Assembly (NCBI GenBank): GCA_013349325.1
Contig: DUZX01000021.1
Location: 1-61,103 of the forward strand
Length of the DNA: 61,103 nt
DNA from: Desulfuromonadales bacterium
GTDB lineage: Bacteria; Desulfobacterota; Desulfuromonadia; Geobacterales; Pseudopelobacteraceae
Direction: 5' to 3'
In this document: positions 25,745-39,494 of the stretch, piece by piece
Numbering within the stretch: position 1 is the stretch's first letter
Layout of the letters: each line of letters opens with the position of its first letter
Translations under genes and position numbers: made by a program
The notes under the pieces: generated by a model
Seen by the model: only the letters and a program-made list of their open reading frames with translations
Database searches by the model: none
What the model was told of the DNA's origin: nothing

Positions 25745-26062
25745 ATGCGGGTTATACGTATTGTGTTTGTAGTTATGATCATGATCATACCATCGCTGTG
25801 TGCAGCTGAGACCTCAGCTCAGAAAGAAATTGGCAGGTATCAGCTTTTTCAGGGTACGTTCACGACGTTGGACTTGAAGTATCGTCAAGCATCGTCAACG
25901 CATAATGCCGTCTTTTTGATTGATACGGTAACTGGAGTTGTAAAAAGGTATGTTAACAGGATCGATGAGGATGGCCGCTATATAGAAACATGGCTTACAA
26001 CAGAACTTACCCAGCAGATGGATGTAAAAAAAATAGGTCTACCACAACCTGAAGGGAAATAA
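25745..26062 (+). CDS. Small exported protein closing the cassette
   Basis: A 105-residue protein with a signal peptide (MRVIRIVFVVMIMIIPSLCAAE). The mature 80 residues look like a small beta domain (YQLFQGTFTTLDLKYR, AVFLIDTVTGVVKRYVNRI). The DTVTGVVKRY strand resembles hairpins found in small exported beta proteins of this group. AGGGAGGTT precedes the ATG. alaS starts 3 nt after its stop, so alaS is probably transcribed at least partly from this operon. Confidence 0.7.
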   Translation: MRVIRIVFVVMIMIIPSLCAAETSAQKEIGRYQLFQGTFTTLDLKYRQASSTHNAVFLIDTVTGVVKRYVNRIDEDGRYIETWLTTELTQQMDVKKIGLPQPEGK

Positions 26063-26065
26063 GAC

Positions 26066-28702
26066 ATGACAGGTACTGAAATTCGGAATCTCTTTTTACG
26101 TTTTTTTGCCGATCGCGGGCATACCATCGTTCCCAGTTCCGGTATTCTTCCCAAAAACGATCCGACTCTTATGTTTGCCAATGCCGGTATGAATCAGTTT
26201 AAGGACTGTTTTCTGGGGTTGGAGGATCGCGGCTATTCACGGGCCTGTAGTTCACAGAAGTGCGTGCGGGCAGGCGGGAAGCATAACGACCTGGAAAATG
26301 TTGGTCATACGGCCCGTCACCATACCTTTTTCGAGATGCTTGGTAATTTCTCTTTTGGCGATTATTTTAAAAAAGAAGCCATCAGTTATGCTTGGGAATT
26401 TCTGACCAAAGATTTAAAACTGGATAAAAGCCGTCTGTATGTGACCGTCTACAACGATGACGATGAAGCGGCTGATATCTGGCATGAGCAGGAGGGGGTA
26501 CCGCGTGAGCGCATCTTCCGCTTTGGTGAAAAGGATAACTTCTGGTCGATGGGTGATACCGGTCCTTGCGGGCCGTGCAGTGAAATCTTTTATGACCAGG
26601 GGGCGGCTGTCGGCTGCGGACGTCCTGAATGTACGGTCGGCTGTGATTGCGACCGCTATATGGAAATCTGGAATAACGTCTTCATGCAGTTCAACCGTTC
26701 CGCAGACGGAGTGCTGACGCCGCTTCCCAAACCGTCTGTAGATACCGGCATGGGCTTGGAGCGGATAACCGCCGTTATGCAGGGGGTTTCATCCAACTAC
26801 GACATAGATATCCTGCAGGGGATTGTCCGGCATATTGAACGACTGTGCGGTAAACGCTACGGAGCCGACCAGAAGGATGATGTTTCGATGCGTGTCATCG
26901 CTGACCATGCCCGTGCGGTAACGTTTTTAATATGTGACGGTGCACTCCCCTCCAATGAGGGCCGCGGATACGTTCTGCGGCGCATTATGCGGCGGGCAGC
27001 CCGTCATGCCAAGATGCTCGGCTGTGCCGAGCCGATGTTGTTCCATACGGTCGACGGCGTGCGCGAGGTGATGGGTGAGGCTTATCCAGAGCTTATGGAG
27101 CGCGAATCATACATTAAGAAGGTTATTCTGGGTGAGGAACAGCGATTTGCTGAAACTCTGGACCGCGGTCTGGCGATTCTGAATGACGCCGTGGCAGCCT
27201 TGCGTGCCGAAGCAGCACGGATCATTCCTGGTGACGTTCTTTTCAAGCTCTATGATACCTATGGATTTCCGATCGATCTGACGGCCGACATCGTTGAGAG
27301 TGAGGGGTTTACAATCGATGAGGCCGGCTTTGAAGTCTGTATGGAGCGCCAGCGTGCGCAGGCCCGAGAGCATTGGAAGGGGTCCGGCGAAGAGGGAATT
27401 GCCCAGATTTACAAAGAGCTGCATGGTCGTGAGCTGCGCAGCTGTTTTGTCGGCTACGACGAAATGTCCGCTTATTCTCAGATTCGAGCGATCATCAAGA
27501 ATGGTGTTGAGGTAACACATGCGGAGAGTGGTGACACTGTTGCCGTTATAACCGAGGCGACCCCCTTTTATGGCGAGTCGGGTGGCCAGAAAGGTGATTG
27601 CGGCACACTCTCAACCGGCAATGCCTGTCTTCAGGTTACGACAAGCAGCCGCCCCTACAGCGATCTGATCGTGCATCATGGTGCCGTTAGCGAAGGAGTT
27701 CTGAAAGTCGGAGATGCTGCTGACCTGAAGGTGTCACGTCCGGAACGGACCGCGACCTGTCGTAATCACACGGCGACACATCTCTTGCAGACGGCGCTGC
27801 GGCAGGTGCTGGGCGATCACGTTAAACAGGCCGGTTCTCTTGTTTCGCAGGATCGTCTGCGCTTTGACTTCACGCATTTTTCGGGCTTGACTCTCGATGA
27901 ACTGCGACGCGTCGAAACAATTGTTAACGAATTTGTCATGGCAAATGATCCGGTTACGACCAGTATCATGAATGTTGCCGAAGCGGTTGAAGCGGGAGCT
28001 ACGGCACTTTTTGATGAAAAATACGGTGATTCTGTCCGGGTCGTACGGGTTGGAGACGTCAGCATGGAATTGTGCGGTGGTACGCATGTGCGGGCGGCCG
28101 GAGATATCGGACTCTTCAAAATCGTCTCGGAAGCAGGGATTGCAGCCGGAGTACGCCGTATTGAGGCTCAGACCGGTGCCGGTGCACTTGATTTTATCCG
28201 CCAGCTGGAGGATGAACAGCGTGCTGTGGCGGCCCTCTTGAAGGCCGAAGGGGGCAGTGCCGTTGACCGGTTGGAAAAACTGTTGGCCCGTCAGCGGGAG
28301 CTGCATCGCGAAATCGAAGCGCTTCAGGGTAAACTTAATGCGGCCGCCTCCAGTGATCTGCTCTCCAAGGTCGTTGAGGTCGGCGGCGTCAAGCTCCTGG
28401 CTGTACAGGTGCAGGTTGAAGATATCAAGGCTTTGCGTGATCTCTCCGATACTCTCAAAGAGCGTATTGGTGAAGGAGTAATTGTTCTTGCTGCGGAGCT
28501 CGGTGGAAAAGCCAATCTGCTGGTGGCGGTTACAAAAGGGCTCAGTGCGAAAATCAAAGCTGGTGATATCGTCAAGCAGATTGCACCGATCGTAGGCGGT
28601 AGCGGCGGTGGCAAGCCGGAGTTGGCTCAGGCCGGTGGCAGTCAGCCGAATAAGATTGGTGACGCTTTGGATCAGGTTGCCGTAATAATTGGTGCTGTCT
28701 GA
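26066..28702 (+). CDS. alaS: Alanyl-tRNA synthetase
   Basis: An 878-residue class II synthetase that charges tRNA-Ala. It shows the start motif [24 protein letters not shown], the [17 protein letters not shown] motif, the editing-domain metal site [16 protein letters not shown] in the same domain, and the glycine-rich C-Ala domain [15 protein letters not shown]. All expected domains are present at normal length. AAGGGA lies 8 nt before the ATG. Its position after recA-recX matches the widely conserved recA-recX-alaS order, here split by pilT and the envelope cassette. Confidence 0.97.
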   Translation: MTGTEIRNLFLRFFADRGHTIVPSSGILPKNDPTLMFANAGMNQFKDCFLGLEDRGYSRACSSQKCVRAGGKHNDLENVGHTARHHTFFEMLGNFSFGDYFKKEAISYAWEFLTKDLKLDKSRLYVTVYNDDDEAADIWHEQEGVPRERIFRFGEKDNFWSMGDTGPCGPCSEIFYDQGAAVGCGRPECTVGCDCDRYMEIWNNVFMQFNRSADGVLTPLPKPSVDTGMGLERITAVMQGVSSNYDIDILQGIVRHIERLCGKRYGADQKDDVSMRVIADHARAVTFLICDGALPSNEGRGYVLRRIMRRAARHAKMLGCAEPMLFHTVDGVREVMGEAYPELMERESYIKKVILGEEQRFAETLDRGLAILNDAVAALRAEAARIIPGDVLFKLYDTYGFPIDLTADIVESEGFTIDEAGFEVCMERQRAQAREHWKGSGEEGIAQIYKELHGRELRSCFVGYDEMSAYSQIRAIIKNGVEVTHAESGDTVAVITEATPFYGESGGQKGDCGTLSTGNACLQVTTSSRPYSDLIVHHGAVSEGVLKVGDAADLKVSRPERTATCRNHTATHLLQTALRQVLGDHVKQAGSLVSQDRLRFDFTHFSGLTLDELRRVETIVNEFVMANDPVTTSIMNVAEAVEAGATALFDEKYGDSVRVVRVGDVSMELCGGTHVRAAGDIGLFKIVSEAGIAAGVRRIEAQTGAGALDFIRQLEDEQRAVAALLKAEGGSAVDRLEKLLARQRELHREIEALQGKLNAAASSDLLSKVVEVGGVKLLAVQVQVEDIKALRDLSDTLKERIGEGVIVLAAELGGKANLLVAVTKGLSAKIKAGDIVKQIAPIVGGSGGGKPELAQAGGSQPNKIGDALDQVAVIIGAV

Positions 28703-28732
28703 CACGCTGTTTTTTCTGGTTCGGGGTTCGCC

Positions 28733-31986
<3,254 letters not shown>

Positions 31987-31990
<4 letters not shown>

Positions 31991-32898
31991 CGCGACATTT
32001 TCTGGCGTTACATGATTTTACCAAGGCAGAGCTGACTTCAATGCTTGATTTGGCGGCTGACCTTAAAGCCAAACAGAAGAGTGGTGTTTCTCATAAACTT
32101 CTGGATGGTAAAACGGTGGCACTCGTCTTTGAGAAAGCATCCACTCGTACCCGGATTTCATTTGAAGTCGGTGTCTTCCAACTGGGTGGCCACGGCCTGT
32201 TTGTGTCGTCCGGCACATCGCAGATGGGGCGGGGTGAGCCGATCAAGGATACGGCCCGCTGCATGTCTCGGTATTGTGACGGCGTCATGATCCGTACCTT
32301 CGGGCAGAATATCGTCGAAGAATTTGCGACGTATTCTGACGTACCGGTTATCAATGGGCTGACGGACCTCTTTCATCCCTGCCAGATCATGGCCGACTTG
32401 CAGACGGTCATTGAACGGAAGGGGACCTGCGCAGGGCTTAAATATGCCTGGGTGGGAGACGGCAATAATATGGCTAATACCTGGATCGAGGCGGCTGCAA
32501 TTTTTGGATTTGAGTTGGCACTGGCCTGTCCGAAAGGGTATGAACCGGACGCATCTGTCATGACGTGGGCTCAGGCTGCAGCTCCAGGAAAAATCACCGT
32601 GACGACCGATCCAAAGATTGCCGTGACAGCAGCAGATGTCATCAACACCGACGTCTGGGCAAGCATGGGACAAGAGGCTGAGCAGAAAGAGCGTGAACAG
32701 GCATTTGCAGGGTACTGTCTGGATGATGCGCTGGTTGCACTGGCACAACCGGATTGCATCGTGATGCACTGTCTTCCGGCGCATCGAGGTGAGGAAATTT
32801 CTGATTCGGTCATTGAAGGACACCATTCCGTCGTCTGGGACGAGGCGGAGAATCGCTTGCATGTGCAAAAAGCAATAATGGCAACATTGATACAATAA
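31987..32898 (+). CDS. argF: Ornithine carbamoyltransferase
   Basis: A 303-residue enzyme forming citrulline from ornithine and carbamoyl phosphate. The STRTR carbamoyl-phosphate motif occurs in FEKASTRTRISFEVG, HPCQ in LFHPCQIMADLQT, and HCLPAHRGEEI near the C-terminus, which marks ornithine- rather than aspartate-specific enzymes. Its ATG overlaps the argD stop, and argG begins 27 nt downstream. Confidence 0.97.
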
Positions 32899-32925
32899 TT
32901 TCTTTCGTAAAAGGAGACTACACAA

Positions 32926-34155
32926 ATGGCACCAACCAAAAAACCTGAAATTAACAAAATCGTACTGGCATATTCCGGCGGTCTGGATACTTCCATCATC
33001 CTTAAATGGCTGAAGAATGAATACGGCTGCCAGGTCGTTGCTTTTTCGGCAGACTTGGGGCAGGGGGAAGAGCTTGATCCGGTGCGCGAAAAGGCGCTGG
33101 CTACCGGCGCTGATACCGTCTACATCGACGACCTGAAAGAGGAATTCGTCCGTGATTTCGTGTTCCCGATGTTCCGTGCCAACGCCATTTACGAGGGACA
33201 CTACCTGCTGGGAACCTCGATCGCCCGCCCGCTGATTGCCAAACGTCAGATGGAAATTGCTGCCTTGGAAGGGTGTGATGCCGTGTCCCACGGAGCTACC
33301 GGTAAGGGCAATGATCAGGTCCGTTTCGAACTGGGCTATTACCATTTCAATCCGGCTATCAAGGTTATTGCACCATGGAGGACGTGGGATCTGAACAGCC
33401 GTCAGGCTTTGATCGAATATGCCCGGAAAAACGACATCCCGATTCCAACAATTCAGAAACGCCCTTGGTCGTCCGACCGCAACCTGCTGCATATTTCGTT
33501 CGAGGGTGGCATTCTGGAGGATACCTGGGCCGAAGCACCGGAAGAAATGTACGTTTTGACAAAGCCGCCGGAAGAAGCGCCCGACAAGCCTCAGTACGTT
33601 GAGATCGAGTTCAGTAACGGTAATGCCGTCGCTGTTGATGGTGTTACGATGACGCCGGCTCAACTGTTGGCACACCTCAACACTCTGGGCGGTATTCATG
33701 GTGTTGGCCGCGTTGATCTGCTGGAAAACCGTTCGGTCGGCATGAAGTCACGCGGTGTCTATGAGACTCCCGGTGGCACTATTCTGCGCGAAGCACATTC
33801 GGCGGTTGAGCAGATTACGATGGACCGCGAAGTGCTGCGTATCCGGGATGGCCTGATCCCCGAGTACGCCCGTCAGATCTACGCCGGGTACTGGTTTTCA
33901 CCTGAACGCCTGATGTTGCAGACCCTGATCGACGATTCGCAGAAATGCGTCAACGGTGTTGCTCGAGTCAAGTTGTACAAAGGGTTCTGTCGTACCGTCG
34001 GTCGTAAATCAGAGACGGATTCACTCTTCAACCTCGACTTTGCGACCTTCGAGAAAGATCAGGTCTATAACCAGGCCGATGCTGAAGGTTTTATCAAGAT
34101 CAACTCTTTGCGCCTGCGTATCAGGTCGCTGATGCAGACCAATCGGAAAAAATAG
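32926..34155 (+). CDS. argG: Argininosuccinate synthase
   Basis: A 409-residue enzyme that joins citrulline and aspartate using ATP. The N-type ATP pyrophosphatase loop is [15 protein letters not shown] near residue 14. [20 protein letters not shown] holds the citrulline and aspartate contacts, and the C-terminal helix ends in RKK. AAAGGAG stands 10 nt before the ATG. The gene lies 11 nt before argH. Confidence 0.97.
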   Translation: MAPTKKPEINKIVLAYSGGLDTSIILKWLKNEYGCQVVAFSADLGQGEELDPVREKALATGADTVYIDDLKEEFVRDFVFPMFRANAIYEGHYLLGTSIARPLIAKRQMEIAALEGCDAVSHGATGKGNDQVRFELGYYHFNPAIKVIAPWRTWDLNSRQALIEYARKNDIPIPTIQKRPWSSDRNLLHISFEGGILEDTWAEAPEEMYVLTKPPEEAPDKPQYVEIEFSNGNAVAVDGVTMTPAQLLAHLNTLGGIHGVGRVDLLENRSVGMKSRGVYETPGGTILREAHSAVEQITMDREVLRIRDGLIPEYARQIYAGYWFSPERLMLQTLIDDSQKCVNGVARVKLYKGFCRTVGRKSETDSLFNLDFATFEKDQVYNQADAEGFIKINSLRLRIRSLMQTNRKK

Positions 34156-34166
34156 ACGGAGATATC

Positions 34167-35543
34167 ATGTCCAAAGATAAACTGTGGGGCGGACGCTTTA
34201 CGCAGCCGACCGATAAATTCGTTGAGGAGTTTACCGCCTCCATTCAATTCGACAAACGCCTCTACCATCAGGATATACGCGGCTCTGTAGCCCATGCCCG
34301 TATGTTGGGCAAGCAGGGCATCATCCCGCTGGAAGATGTCGAGAAGATCATACACGGTCTGCACAAAACCCTGGATAAGATTGAGGCGGGTGATTTCGAT
34401 TTTTCAATCAGCCTGGAAGATATCCACATGAACATAGAGGCGCGCCTGTCGGCGTCCATCGGCGAGGCCGGCAAGCGTCTGCACACCGGGCGTTCGCGCA
34501 ACGATCAGGTAGCATTGGATATCCGCCTGTATCTGCGCGATGAAATCGTCGAAATCAGTACCTATCTGGATCTGCTGATTGATGCCCTGCTGGATCAGGC
34601 CGAGGCCAATATTGATACTATCATGCCCGGTTTTACGCATCTGCAGACCGCTCAGCCGATTCTGTTTGCCCACCATCTGATGGCATACGTCGAAATGTTC
34701 AAACGAGACAACAGTCGGCTTGGTGATTGCCTGAAACGGGTAAACGTCATGCCTTTGGGGGCTGGAGCGCTGGCTGGAACCACGTTTCCGATTGATCGGG
34801 AGTATGTCGCCGATCAGCTTGGCTTTCCGGCAATTACCCGGAACTCACTTGACGCCGTTTCTGACCGCGATTTTGCGTTGGAATTTCTCGCAGATGCATC
34901 AATCCTGATGATGCATCTGTCCCGTTTTTCAGAAGAGCTGATCCTCTGGTCTACCAGCGCTTTCCGGTTCATCGAACTGTCGGACGGTTTCTGCACCGGC
35001 TCCTCGATCATGCCGCAAAAGAAGAATCCGGATGTACCCGAACTGGTGCGGGGTAAAACCGGCCGGGTTTACGGTAACCTGATGGCCATGCTGACGGTCA
35101 TGAAGTCCCTGCCGCTGGCCTACAACAAGGATATGCAGGAGGATAAGGAACCGCTCTTTGATACGATAGATACGGTCAAAGGGAGCCTCAAAATATTTGC
35201 CGATATGATCCGCGAGATGCGTGTAAACGTCGGCAGCATGGCCACGGCCGCTGGTCAGGGTTTCTCGACCGCAACCGATGTGGCCGATTATCTGGTGCGT
35301 AAAGGGCTCGCCTTCCGGGATGCGCATGAGGCGGTCGGTAAGGCTGTGGCCTATTGTGTCGAAAACGAGATGGACATACCTGATCTTTCGTTGACGGAGT
35401 GGCAGCTCTTCTCTGCCAGAATCGATTCTGATATATTCGAGTTGATTACCGTAGATGCCAGCGTAAATGCCCGGAATGTGCCGGGCGGTACAGCTCGAGA
35501 CTGCGTCTGGAATGAAATTCAATACGCGCGTGCAGGTAAGTAG
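34167..35543 (+). CDS. argH: Argininosuccinate lyase
   Basis: A 458-residue member of the fumarase/aspartase superfamily that releases arginine and fumarate. It starts [17 protein letters not shown] and has [25 protein letters not shown] [10 protein letters not shown], and the signature [20 protein letters not shown] carrying the catalytic Ser loop. It is the last arginine gene; the ExeA-like gene begins 6 nt after its stop and is probably cotranscribed. Confidence 0.97.
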   Translation: MSKDKLWGGRFTQPTDKFVEEFTASIQFDKRLYHQDIRGSVAHARMLGKQGIIPLEDVEKIIHGLHKTLDKIEAGDFDFSISLEDIHMNIEARLSASIGEAGKRLHTGRSRNDQVALDIRLYLRDEIVEISTYLDLLIDALLDQAEANIDTIMPGFTHLQTAQPILFAHHLMAYVEMFKRDNSRLGDCLKRVNVMPLGAGALAGTTFPIDREYVADQLGFPAITRNSLDAVSDRDFALEFLADASILMMHLSRFSEELILWSTSAFRFIELSDGFCTGSSIMPQKKNPDVPELVRGKTGRVYGNLMAMLTVMKSLPLAYNKDMQEDKEPLFDTIDTVKGSLKIFADMIREMRVNVGSMATAAGQGFSTATDVADYLVRKGLAFRDAHEAVGKAVAYCVENEMDIPDLSLTEWQLFSARIDSDIFELITVDASVNARNVPGGTARDCVWNEIQYARAGK

Positions 35544-35549
35544 CCTACG

Positions 35550-36419
35550 ATGTACTGTGAATTCTTCGGTTTCTCCGAAAAACCGTTCACGATCACTCCT
35601 AATCCGCATTTTATCTTTCTAAGCGGTACCCACCGTGAAGCGTTTGCCCGGCTCCTGTTCGGCATCGACAGTCATGCCGGTTTCATCTCTCTGACCGGGG
35701 AGGTTGGAACCGGCAAAACGACGATGTTACGAACGCTACTCTCGCAACTCGATCACGACAAGTATACAAGCGCGCTGATCTTCAACCCGCGACTCTCGTC
35801 TGATCAGTTACTGGCAAGTATCTGTCGCGAGTTTTGTCTTCCGGTCGTTGAAAATAATCTGCATGAGTATCTTGAGCTGCTGAACTCTTTTCTCATCGAG
35901 CAGAATCATGTCGGCAGGACGGTTGTACTGGTTATCGATGAAGCGCAGAATCTCGCGCCGGACGTACTTGAGCAGGTCCGGATGATCTCTAATCTGGAGA
36001 CGGAGCGCGACAAACTGATCCAGATAATTCTGGCAGGTCAGCCTGAGCTTGACGCAGTTCTCAATCGCCATGATCTGCGGCAATTGAAACAGCGCATCAT
36101 GGTCCGTTGCGACTTGACACCGATGGATCTAAAGGAAACCGGAGACTATATCAATCACCGGCTCAGGATTTCCGGGAGCAGAATACCGGGTATATTCTCG
36201 CCGGGAGCCATCAAACGGATTTTCCGCTTTTCGGGCGGAATTCCTCGATTGATAAATGTAGCTTGTGAACAGGCGCTGGTCATGGCCTGGACACGGGATA
36301 GTCTTACGGTAACTCCGGCATTGGCCGGAAAGGTTTTGGATGAACTGAGGCCAAAAGGTGAGCGCAGTGGAATGGTGTACCGTATATCGCATTGGCTGAT
36401 GAATGCCGGAAAGCTGTAG
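35550..36419 (+). CDS. ExeA/GspA-type AAA ATPase
   Basis: A 289-residue cytoplasmic ATPase. MYCEFFGFSEKPFTITPNPHF is the standard ExeA opening. The Walker A is GEVGTGKTT near 50-58 and the Walker B VLVIDEAQNLAP near 127-138, with QRIMVRCDLTPM after. ExeA/GspA with GspB guides assembly of type II secretion secretins through peptidoglycan; the next gene is GspB-like. There is no peptidoglycan-binding C-terminal domain here, so this is the short form. The secretion apparatus itself is not in the window. Confidence 0.88.
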   Translation: MYCEFFGFSEKPFTITPNPHFIFLSGTHREAFARLLFGIDSHAGFISLTGEVGTGKTTMLRTLLSQLDHDKYTSALIFNPRLSSDQLLASICREFCLPVVENNLHEYLELLNSFLIEQNHVGRTVVLVIDEAQNLAPDVLEQVRMISNLETERDKLIQIILAGQPELDAVLNRHDLRQLKQRIMVRCDLTPMDLKETGDYINHRLRISGSRIPGIFSPGAIKRIFRFSGGIPRLINVACEQALVMAWTRDSLTVTPALAGKVLDELRPKGERSGMVYRISHWLMNAGKL

Positions 36420-36426
36420 TGTTACT

Positions 36427-37167
36427 ATGAGTTATATTCTGGATGCATTGAAAAAAATTGAGCGTGAAAAAGTAAAAAAATCGCAACCGGGTGGCATGAC
36501 CAGTATTAGCGGCGATCTTTTTATGGAGCAGACTCCCCGAACAGTCAAAAGCCCTGCCGGTAAAATCGCTCTGCTGGTTATCGTAGTCTCTTTGATAGCA
36601 TGTTCCGGCACCTGGTTTTACCTGCGAGATAACGGTGTTAAAGCGAATTCTATGCTTCGGACGGTCGGCGTTCCTCCATCGCCGGTAGCGATTACTCCAC
36701 CATCAGCTCTTTCGCCGGTTCCAATTCCTGCCACAGTCTCTCCTTCTGCAGCGGTTGCACAGCAAACACCACCACCGGTCACGTTGCCGCCTGTACCTCA
36801 GCCGGTACTTAAGGATCGAACTTTACCTGCTGTGCCGGTAACTACCGTGCAAAGTTCAGAAATCGATCAGGAAGAACTCCCGGTCAGAAAGTCCCGCCAG
36901 AGAACGTCCCGTACGGTTCCTATTACCGTCCGTCAGCCGGAAATTACGGTCCAGGCGCCTGCAGATGTCAAACTTTCGGGGATAGCCTGGCAGGACGAAC
37001 GTGCTGCGCGCAGGGCGGTTGTTAATGGTTTCCTGTTAAAAGAGGGGGCAGTGGTTTCCGGAGCACGGATTGTGGATATCCTTTCAGACAGGGTGCGTTT
37101 TTCGTCACCTGCCGGAAACTTTGAGCTCCGGCTTAATTCTGTTGCACCTGTGGAGGAAAAACGGTGA
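36427..37167 (+). CDS. GspB/ExeB-like general secretion protein
   Basis: A 246-residue inner-membrane protein. MSYILDALKKIEREKVKK is the GspB N-terminal signature. One transmembrane helix (IALLVIVVSLIACSGTWFYL) is followed by a Pro/Val-rich periplasmic spacer (about 75-170), and the C-terminal domain DVKLSGIAWQDERAARRAVVNGFLL corresponds to GspB_C. I chose the ATG at 36427, since the upstream extension to 36403 lies in the ExeA reading region. The stop TGA overlaps the GTG start of the next gene. Confidence 0.87.
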   Translation: MSYILDALKKIEREKVKKSQPGGMTSISGDLFMEQTPRTVKSPAGKIALLVIVVSLIACSGTWFYLRDNGVKANSMLRTVGVPPSPVAITPPSALSPVPIPATVSPSAAVAQQTPPPVTLPPVPQPVLKDRTLPAVPVTTVQSSEIDQEELPVRKSRQRTSRTVPITVRQPEITVQAPADVKLSGIAWQDERAARRAVVNGFLLKEGAVVSGARIVDILSDRVRFSSPAGNFELRLNSVAPVEEKR

Positions 37168-37940
37168 ACCGTTTGGGAAGCTGTGCTGTTGTAGCGGCAG
37201 TACTTGTAAATCTTGCCGCGTGCGGGAAAAAGGGCTCCTTGCTCTATCCCGATATGCTGGTGCCGGATTCAGCGACAGACGTGAGCGCCTCTCAGAGTGG
37301 AGCCGCTGTAAAAGTGCAGTTTACCCTTCCGGAAAATGATCGAGCCGGACGCAAACTTTCTGATCTGGCCGGTGTCCGTATCAGCAGGCAGGTGCTGGCC
37401 TCGCAACAGGAACAGGTTTGTCGGGCCTGTCTGAGCGATTATCACCTCTTTCGCACATTGTATCTTGACCTCTTGCCGGATGACTCTGTCACGCATCGAA
37501 GCGGCAGTCGCGTCCAGCTTGTTGATGGCGAGGTGACGGCAGGGAAAAGGTATGTGTACAGTATTGTGCCCTTTACAAAAGAGGGCATCAGCGGCCCGGC
37601 ATCTGTGCCTGCAACGACAGATGTGCTCCCGGCACAGCTCCCGCCAGCACTATTGGCAGAATCGTTTCCAACCGAAATCAAACTCACGTTTTTCGGTACG
37701 CCCGCAGAAAACGGATCACTGATCGGGTATAACCTTTATCGTACAATGTCCAAAGGTCAGTATGCTCTGGTGCCGATCAACCGTGAGGTGATATCCGCAA
37801 CGGTCTATCCGGATAACCGTCTGCTTCGTGGAGTGCGATATTACTACAGTGCCAGAGCGCTGGTGAAACTGGGTTCAGGAGTAGTTGTGGAAAGTCTGGC
37901 GTCAAACGAAGTTGAAGGGAAACTGAAGGATGATGAATAG
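37164..37940 (+). CDS. Lipoprotein with fibronectin-like domains
   Basis: A 258-residue protein. GTG start at 37164 with GGAGG 8 nt upstream, overlapping the GspB stop. The signal ends in the lipobox LAACGKKGSLLYPD (Cys20), the GKKG..YP form common in small lipoproteins encoded beside argH or lysA. Two FN3-like modules follow (about 35-150 and 155-255; YNLYRTMSKGQYALVP, GVRYYYSARALV). CxxC at about 90-93 (VCRACLS) could be redox active. Surface or periplasmic location is inferred. Confidence 0.82.
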   Translation: MNRLGSCAVVAAVLVNLAACGKKGSLLYPDMLVPDSATDVSASQSGAAVKVQFTLPENDRAGRKLSDLAGVRISRQVLASQQEQVCRACLSDYHLFRTLYLDLLPDDSVTHRSGSRVQLVDGEVTAGKRYVYSIVPFTKEGISGPASVPATTDVLPAQLPPALLAESFPTEIKLTFFGTPAENGSLIGYNLYRTMSKGQYALVPINREVISATVYPDNRLLRGVRYYYSARALVKLGSGVVVESLASNEVEGKLKDDE

Positions 37941-37942
37941 TT

Positions 37943-37964
37943 CGGTCTGAAAAAAATCAGACCG
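37943..37964 (+). terminator. Short A-loop hairpin after the lipoprotein gene
   Basis: Perfect 8-bp stem: CGGTCTGA (37943-37950) and TCAGACCG (37957-37964), with an AAAAAA loop. The stem sequence is nearly the same as the hairpin after recA. There is no T tract behind it. Confidence 0.4.
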
Positions 37965-37998
37965 GTTTGACACGTCCGACTGGTAGGATGCTGAAGTT

Positions 37999-38041
37999 CA
38001 CACAGAAAGGGCACCCGCTATGCGGATGCCCTTTCTGTGTG
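37999..38041. terminator. Long hairpin between convergent operons
   Basis: A 15-bp perfect stem, CACACAGAAAGGGCA (37999-38013) with TGCCCTTTCTGTGTG (38027-38041), and an inner CCGC/GCGG. It sits between the FN3 lipoprotein stop (plus) and the atpE stop (minus), so it probably ends transcription from both sides, although no T run follows on either strand. Confidence 0.65.
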
Positions 38042-38061
38042 ATCGCAGATAATGCTTTACA

Positions 38062-38337
38062 TTACTTGGCTACAGTTTCAGCCAGTTTCAGAGCGATATC
38101 TTTGTAGGGGTTGGCGAACAGGATGATCAGGCAGACAACCAGAGCATAAATCGCCAGAGACTCGATCATCGCCAGACCGATCATCATGGTGGTCAGAATT
38201 TTGCCGGAAGCGCCGGGGTTACGGGAAACACCCTCAACGGCACGTGCAACTGCCATACCCTGACCAATGCCGGTACCCAGTGTACCAAGAGCCATACCAA
38301 TACCTGCCGCCAGAACGCACATCGTGAAAAAAGTCAT
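38062..38337 (-). CDS. atpE: ATP synthase Fo subunit c
   Basis: A 91-residue two-helix proteolipid that forms the rotor ring. The ion-binding carboxylate is Glu59 in MIGLAMIESLAIYALV. The polar loop is EGVSRNPGASGK. Gln26, Ser60 and Tyr64 sit at the spacing of the Na+ ligands of Ilyobacter-type rings (Gln32, Glu65, Ser66, Tyr70), though Leu61 replaces the Thr. GAGAGGAGAAG precedes the ATG. It is the last gene of the atpZ-I-B-E set. Confidence 0.96.
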   Translation of the reverse strand: MTFFTMCVLAAGIGMALGTLGTGIGQGMAVARAVEGVSRNPGASGKILTTMMIGLAMIESLAIYALVVCLIILFANPYKDIALKLAETVAK

Positions 38338-38419
38338 CTTTACTTCTCCTCTCTTCTTTTGGTTTATATCCTAAACAGTATAGGATCTGAAAAATGAAAT
38401 ATCTCTTGTGAATGTAAGA

Positions 38420-39109
38420 TCAGTGCGCATGCTCCAGCGAACCCTGGATGTAGATCATGGCCAGAAGCATGAAGACAAATGCCTGAATAAAGGAAACCAG
38501 AACACCCATCAACATCATCGGCAGTGGTACAAGAAATGGTGCCAGACCAAAGAAAATCATCAGTACCAGCTCGTGGCCATTCATGTTGCCGAAAAGACGC
38601 AGTGTCAGTGAAACCGGACGGCTCAAATGGCCGATGACTTCGATGAAAAACATGACCGGTGCCAGCCAGGCAATGGGTCCGAGGAAGTGCTTGATGTAAC
38701 CGAAACCGTGATGTTTGAGTCCGACGACATGAGTCGATACGAAAACGATAACAGCACAGGCGGCGGTCGTATTAATATTTGCTGTTGGTGGGAAAAAGCC
38801 GGGGATCAGTCCGATGAGGTTTGATACCAGTACAAAGATGGCGAGTGTTGCTATCAGAGGGAAGAAGGGACGTCCATGTTCTCCCATCGTGTCAACAATC
38901 ATCCCTTCGATGCCGCCAATGACTGTCTCCATGAAATTCTGTATGCCGCTCGGCACAGATTTGAGTGCCGATGTAGCCATTAATGAAAGCACCAGCAGCA
39001 GAACAATGATCAGCCAGGTGTAGGAAATGGCGTCAGCGCTGGCACCGGAAATGTGAAGCGGAGCCAGGAGTTTACGGAAAAATTCAAGAAACAGCAGTGG
39101 GTGAACCAT
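38420..39109 (-). CDS. atpB: ATP synthase Fo subunit a
   Basis: A 229-residue, five- to six-helix membrane protein that forms the ion half-channels against the c ring. The essential Arg is Arg171 in [33 protein letters not shown] is the first full helix. It follows the subunit I-like gene by 4 nt. The F1 genes and subunit b are not in the window, as in Geobacter where Fo a/c genes form a separate operon. Confidence 0.95.
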   Translation of the reverse strand: MVHPLLFLEFFRKLLAPLHISGASADAISYTWLIIVLLLVLSLMATSALKSVPSGIQNFMETVIGGIEGMIVDTMGEHGRPFFPLIATLAIFVLVSNLIGLIPGFFPPTANINTTAACAVIVFVSTHVVGLKHHGFGYIKHFLGPIAWLAPVMFFIEVIGHLSRPVSLTLRLFGNMNGHELVLMIFFGLAPFLVPLPMMLMGVLVSFIQAFVFMLLAMIYIQGSLEHAH

Positions 39110-39113
39110 GGAA

Positions 39114-39494
39114 CTAACCTCCTGCGCGTACTGCGCTGTAGAGTGAAATTACGATTATATTAACAACAATAACTGAGAGGCCAGCCAACAAGCCTGCCAG
39201 CGAAAACCAACCGGAAGTTATCAAAAAGTAAAGTGCGACACCCATCAGGGTCAGTCGGGCAATGAAACGCATTTGCGAATACAGCGCCGGACGTGAGGGC
39301 TGTAACCCGAGGATACGTTGCAAGACGCTACGTATCCAAAAAAAATTGATGATTGCAACAGTACCGCCGGCTAAAACCCCTAAACCGGTTTTTTGTGAAA
39401 AGAAGACGAAGCCTATCAGCATCATGGTCGCAAGAAGTGCCAGACTCCCTTTGATTATAGTGGCAAAGAGGGTGTCTTCATTGATTGTCATCAT
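39114..39494 (-). CDS. ATP synthase subunit I-like membrane protein
   Basis: About 126 residues with four hydrophobic helices ([63 protein letters not shown]). This is the ATP synthase I family pattern; such proteins help assemble the c ring. The start is taken at [10 protein letters not shown], which overlaps the end of atpZ by 17 nt; a longer frame reaches 39557 but would run well into atpZ. No strong ribosome site is seen, so translation is probably coupled. Confidence 0.78.
   Translation of the reverse strand: MMTINEDTLFATIIKGSLALLATMMLIGFVFFSQKTGLGVLAGGTVAIINFFWIRSVLQRILGLQPSRPALYSQMRFIARLTLMGVALYFLITSGWFSLAGLLAGLSVIVVNIIVISLYSAVRAGG

Noticed and set aside
27734-28705. 323-codon open frame antisense to the 3' part of alaS
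   Set aside because: Complete overlap with conserved AlaS editing and C-terminal domains; no start signals.
32158-33699. 513-codon open frame on the minus strand across argF and argG
   Set aside because: It spans two clearly conserved genes and their intergenic region in the opposite strand; the translation is Cys/His-rich with no recognisable domain.
37943-38041. Canonical rho-independent terminators after the FN3 lipoprotein gene
   Set aside because: Stems are strong but neither is followed by a T tract on either strand, so canonical status is not claimed.
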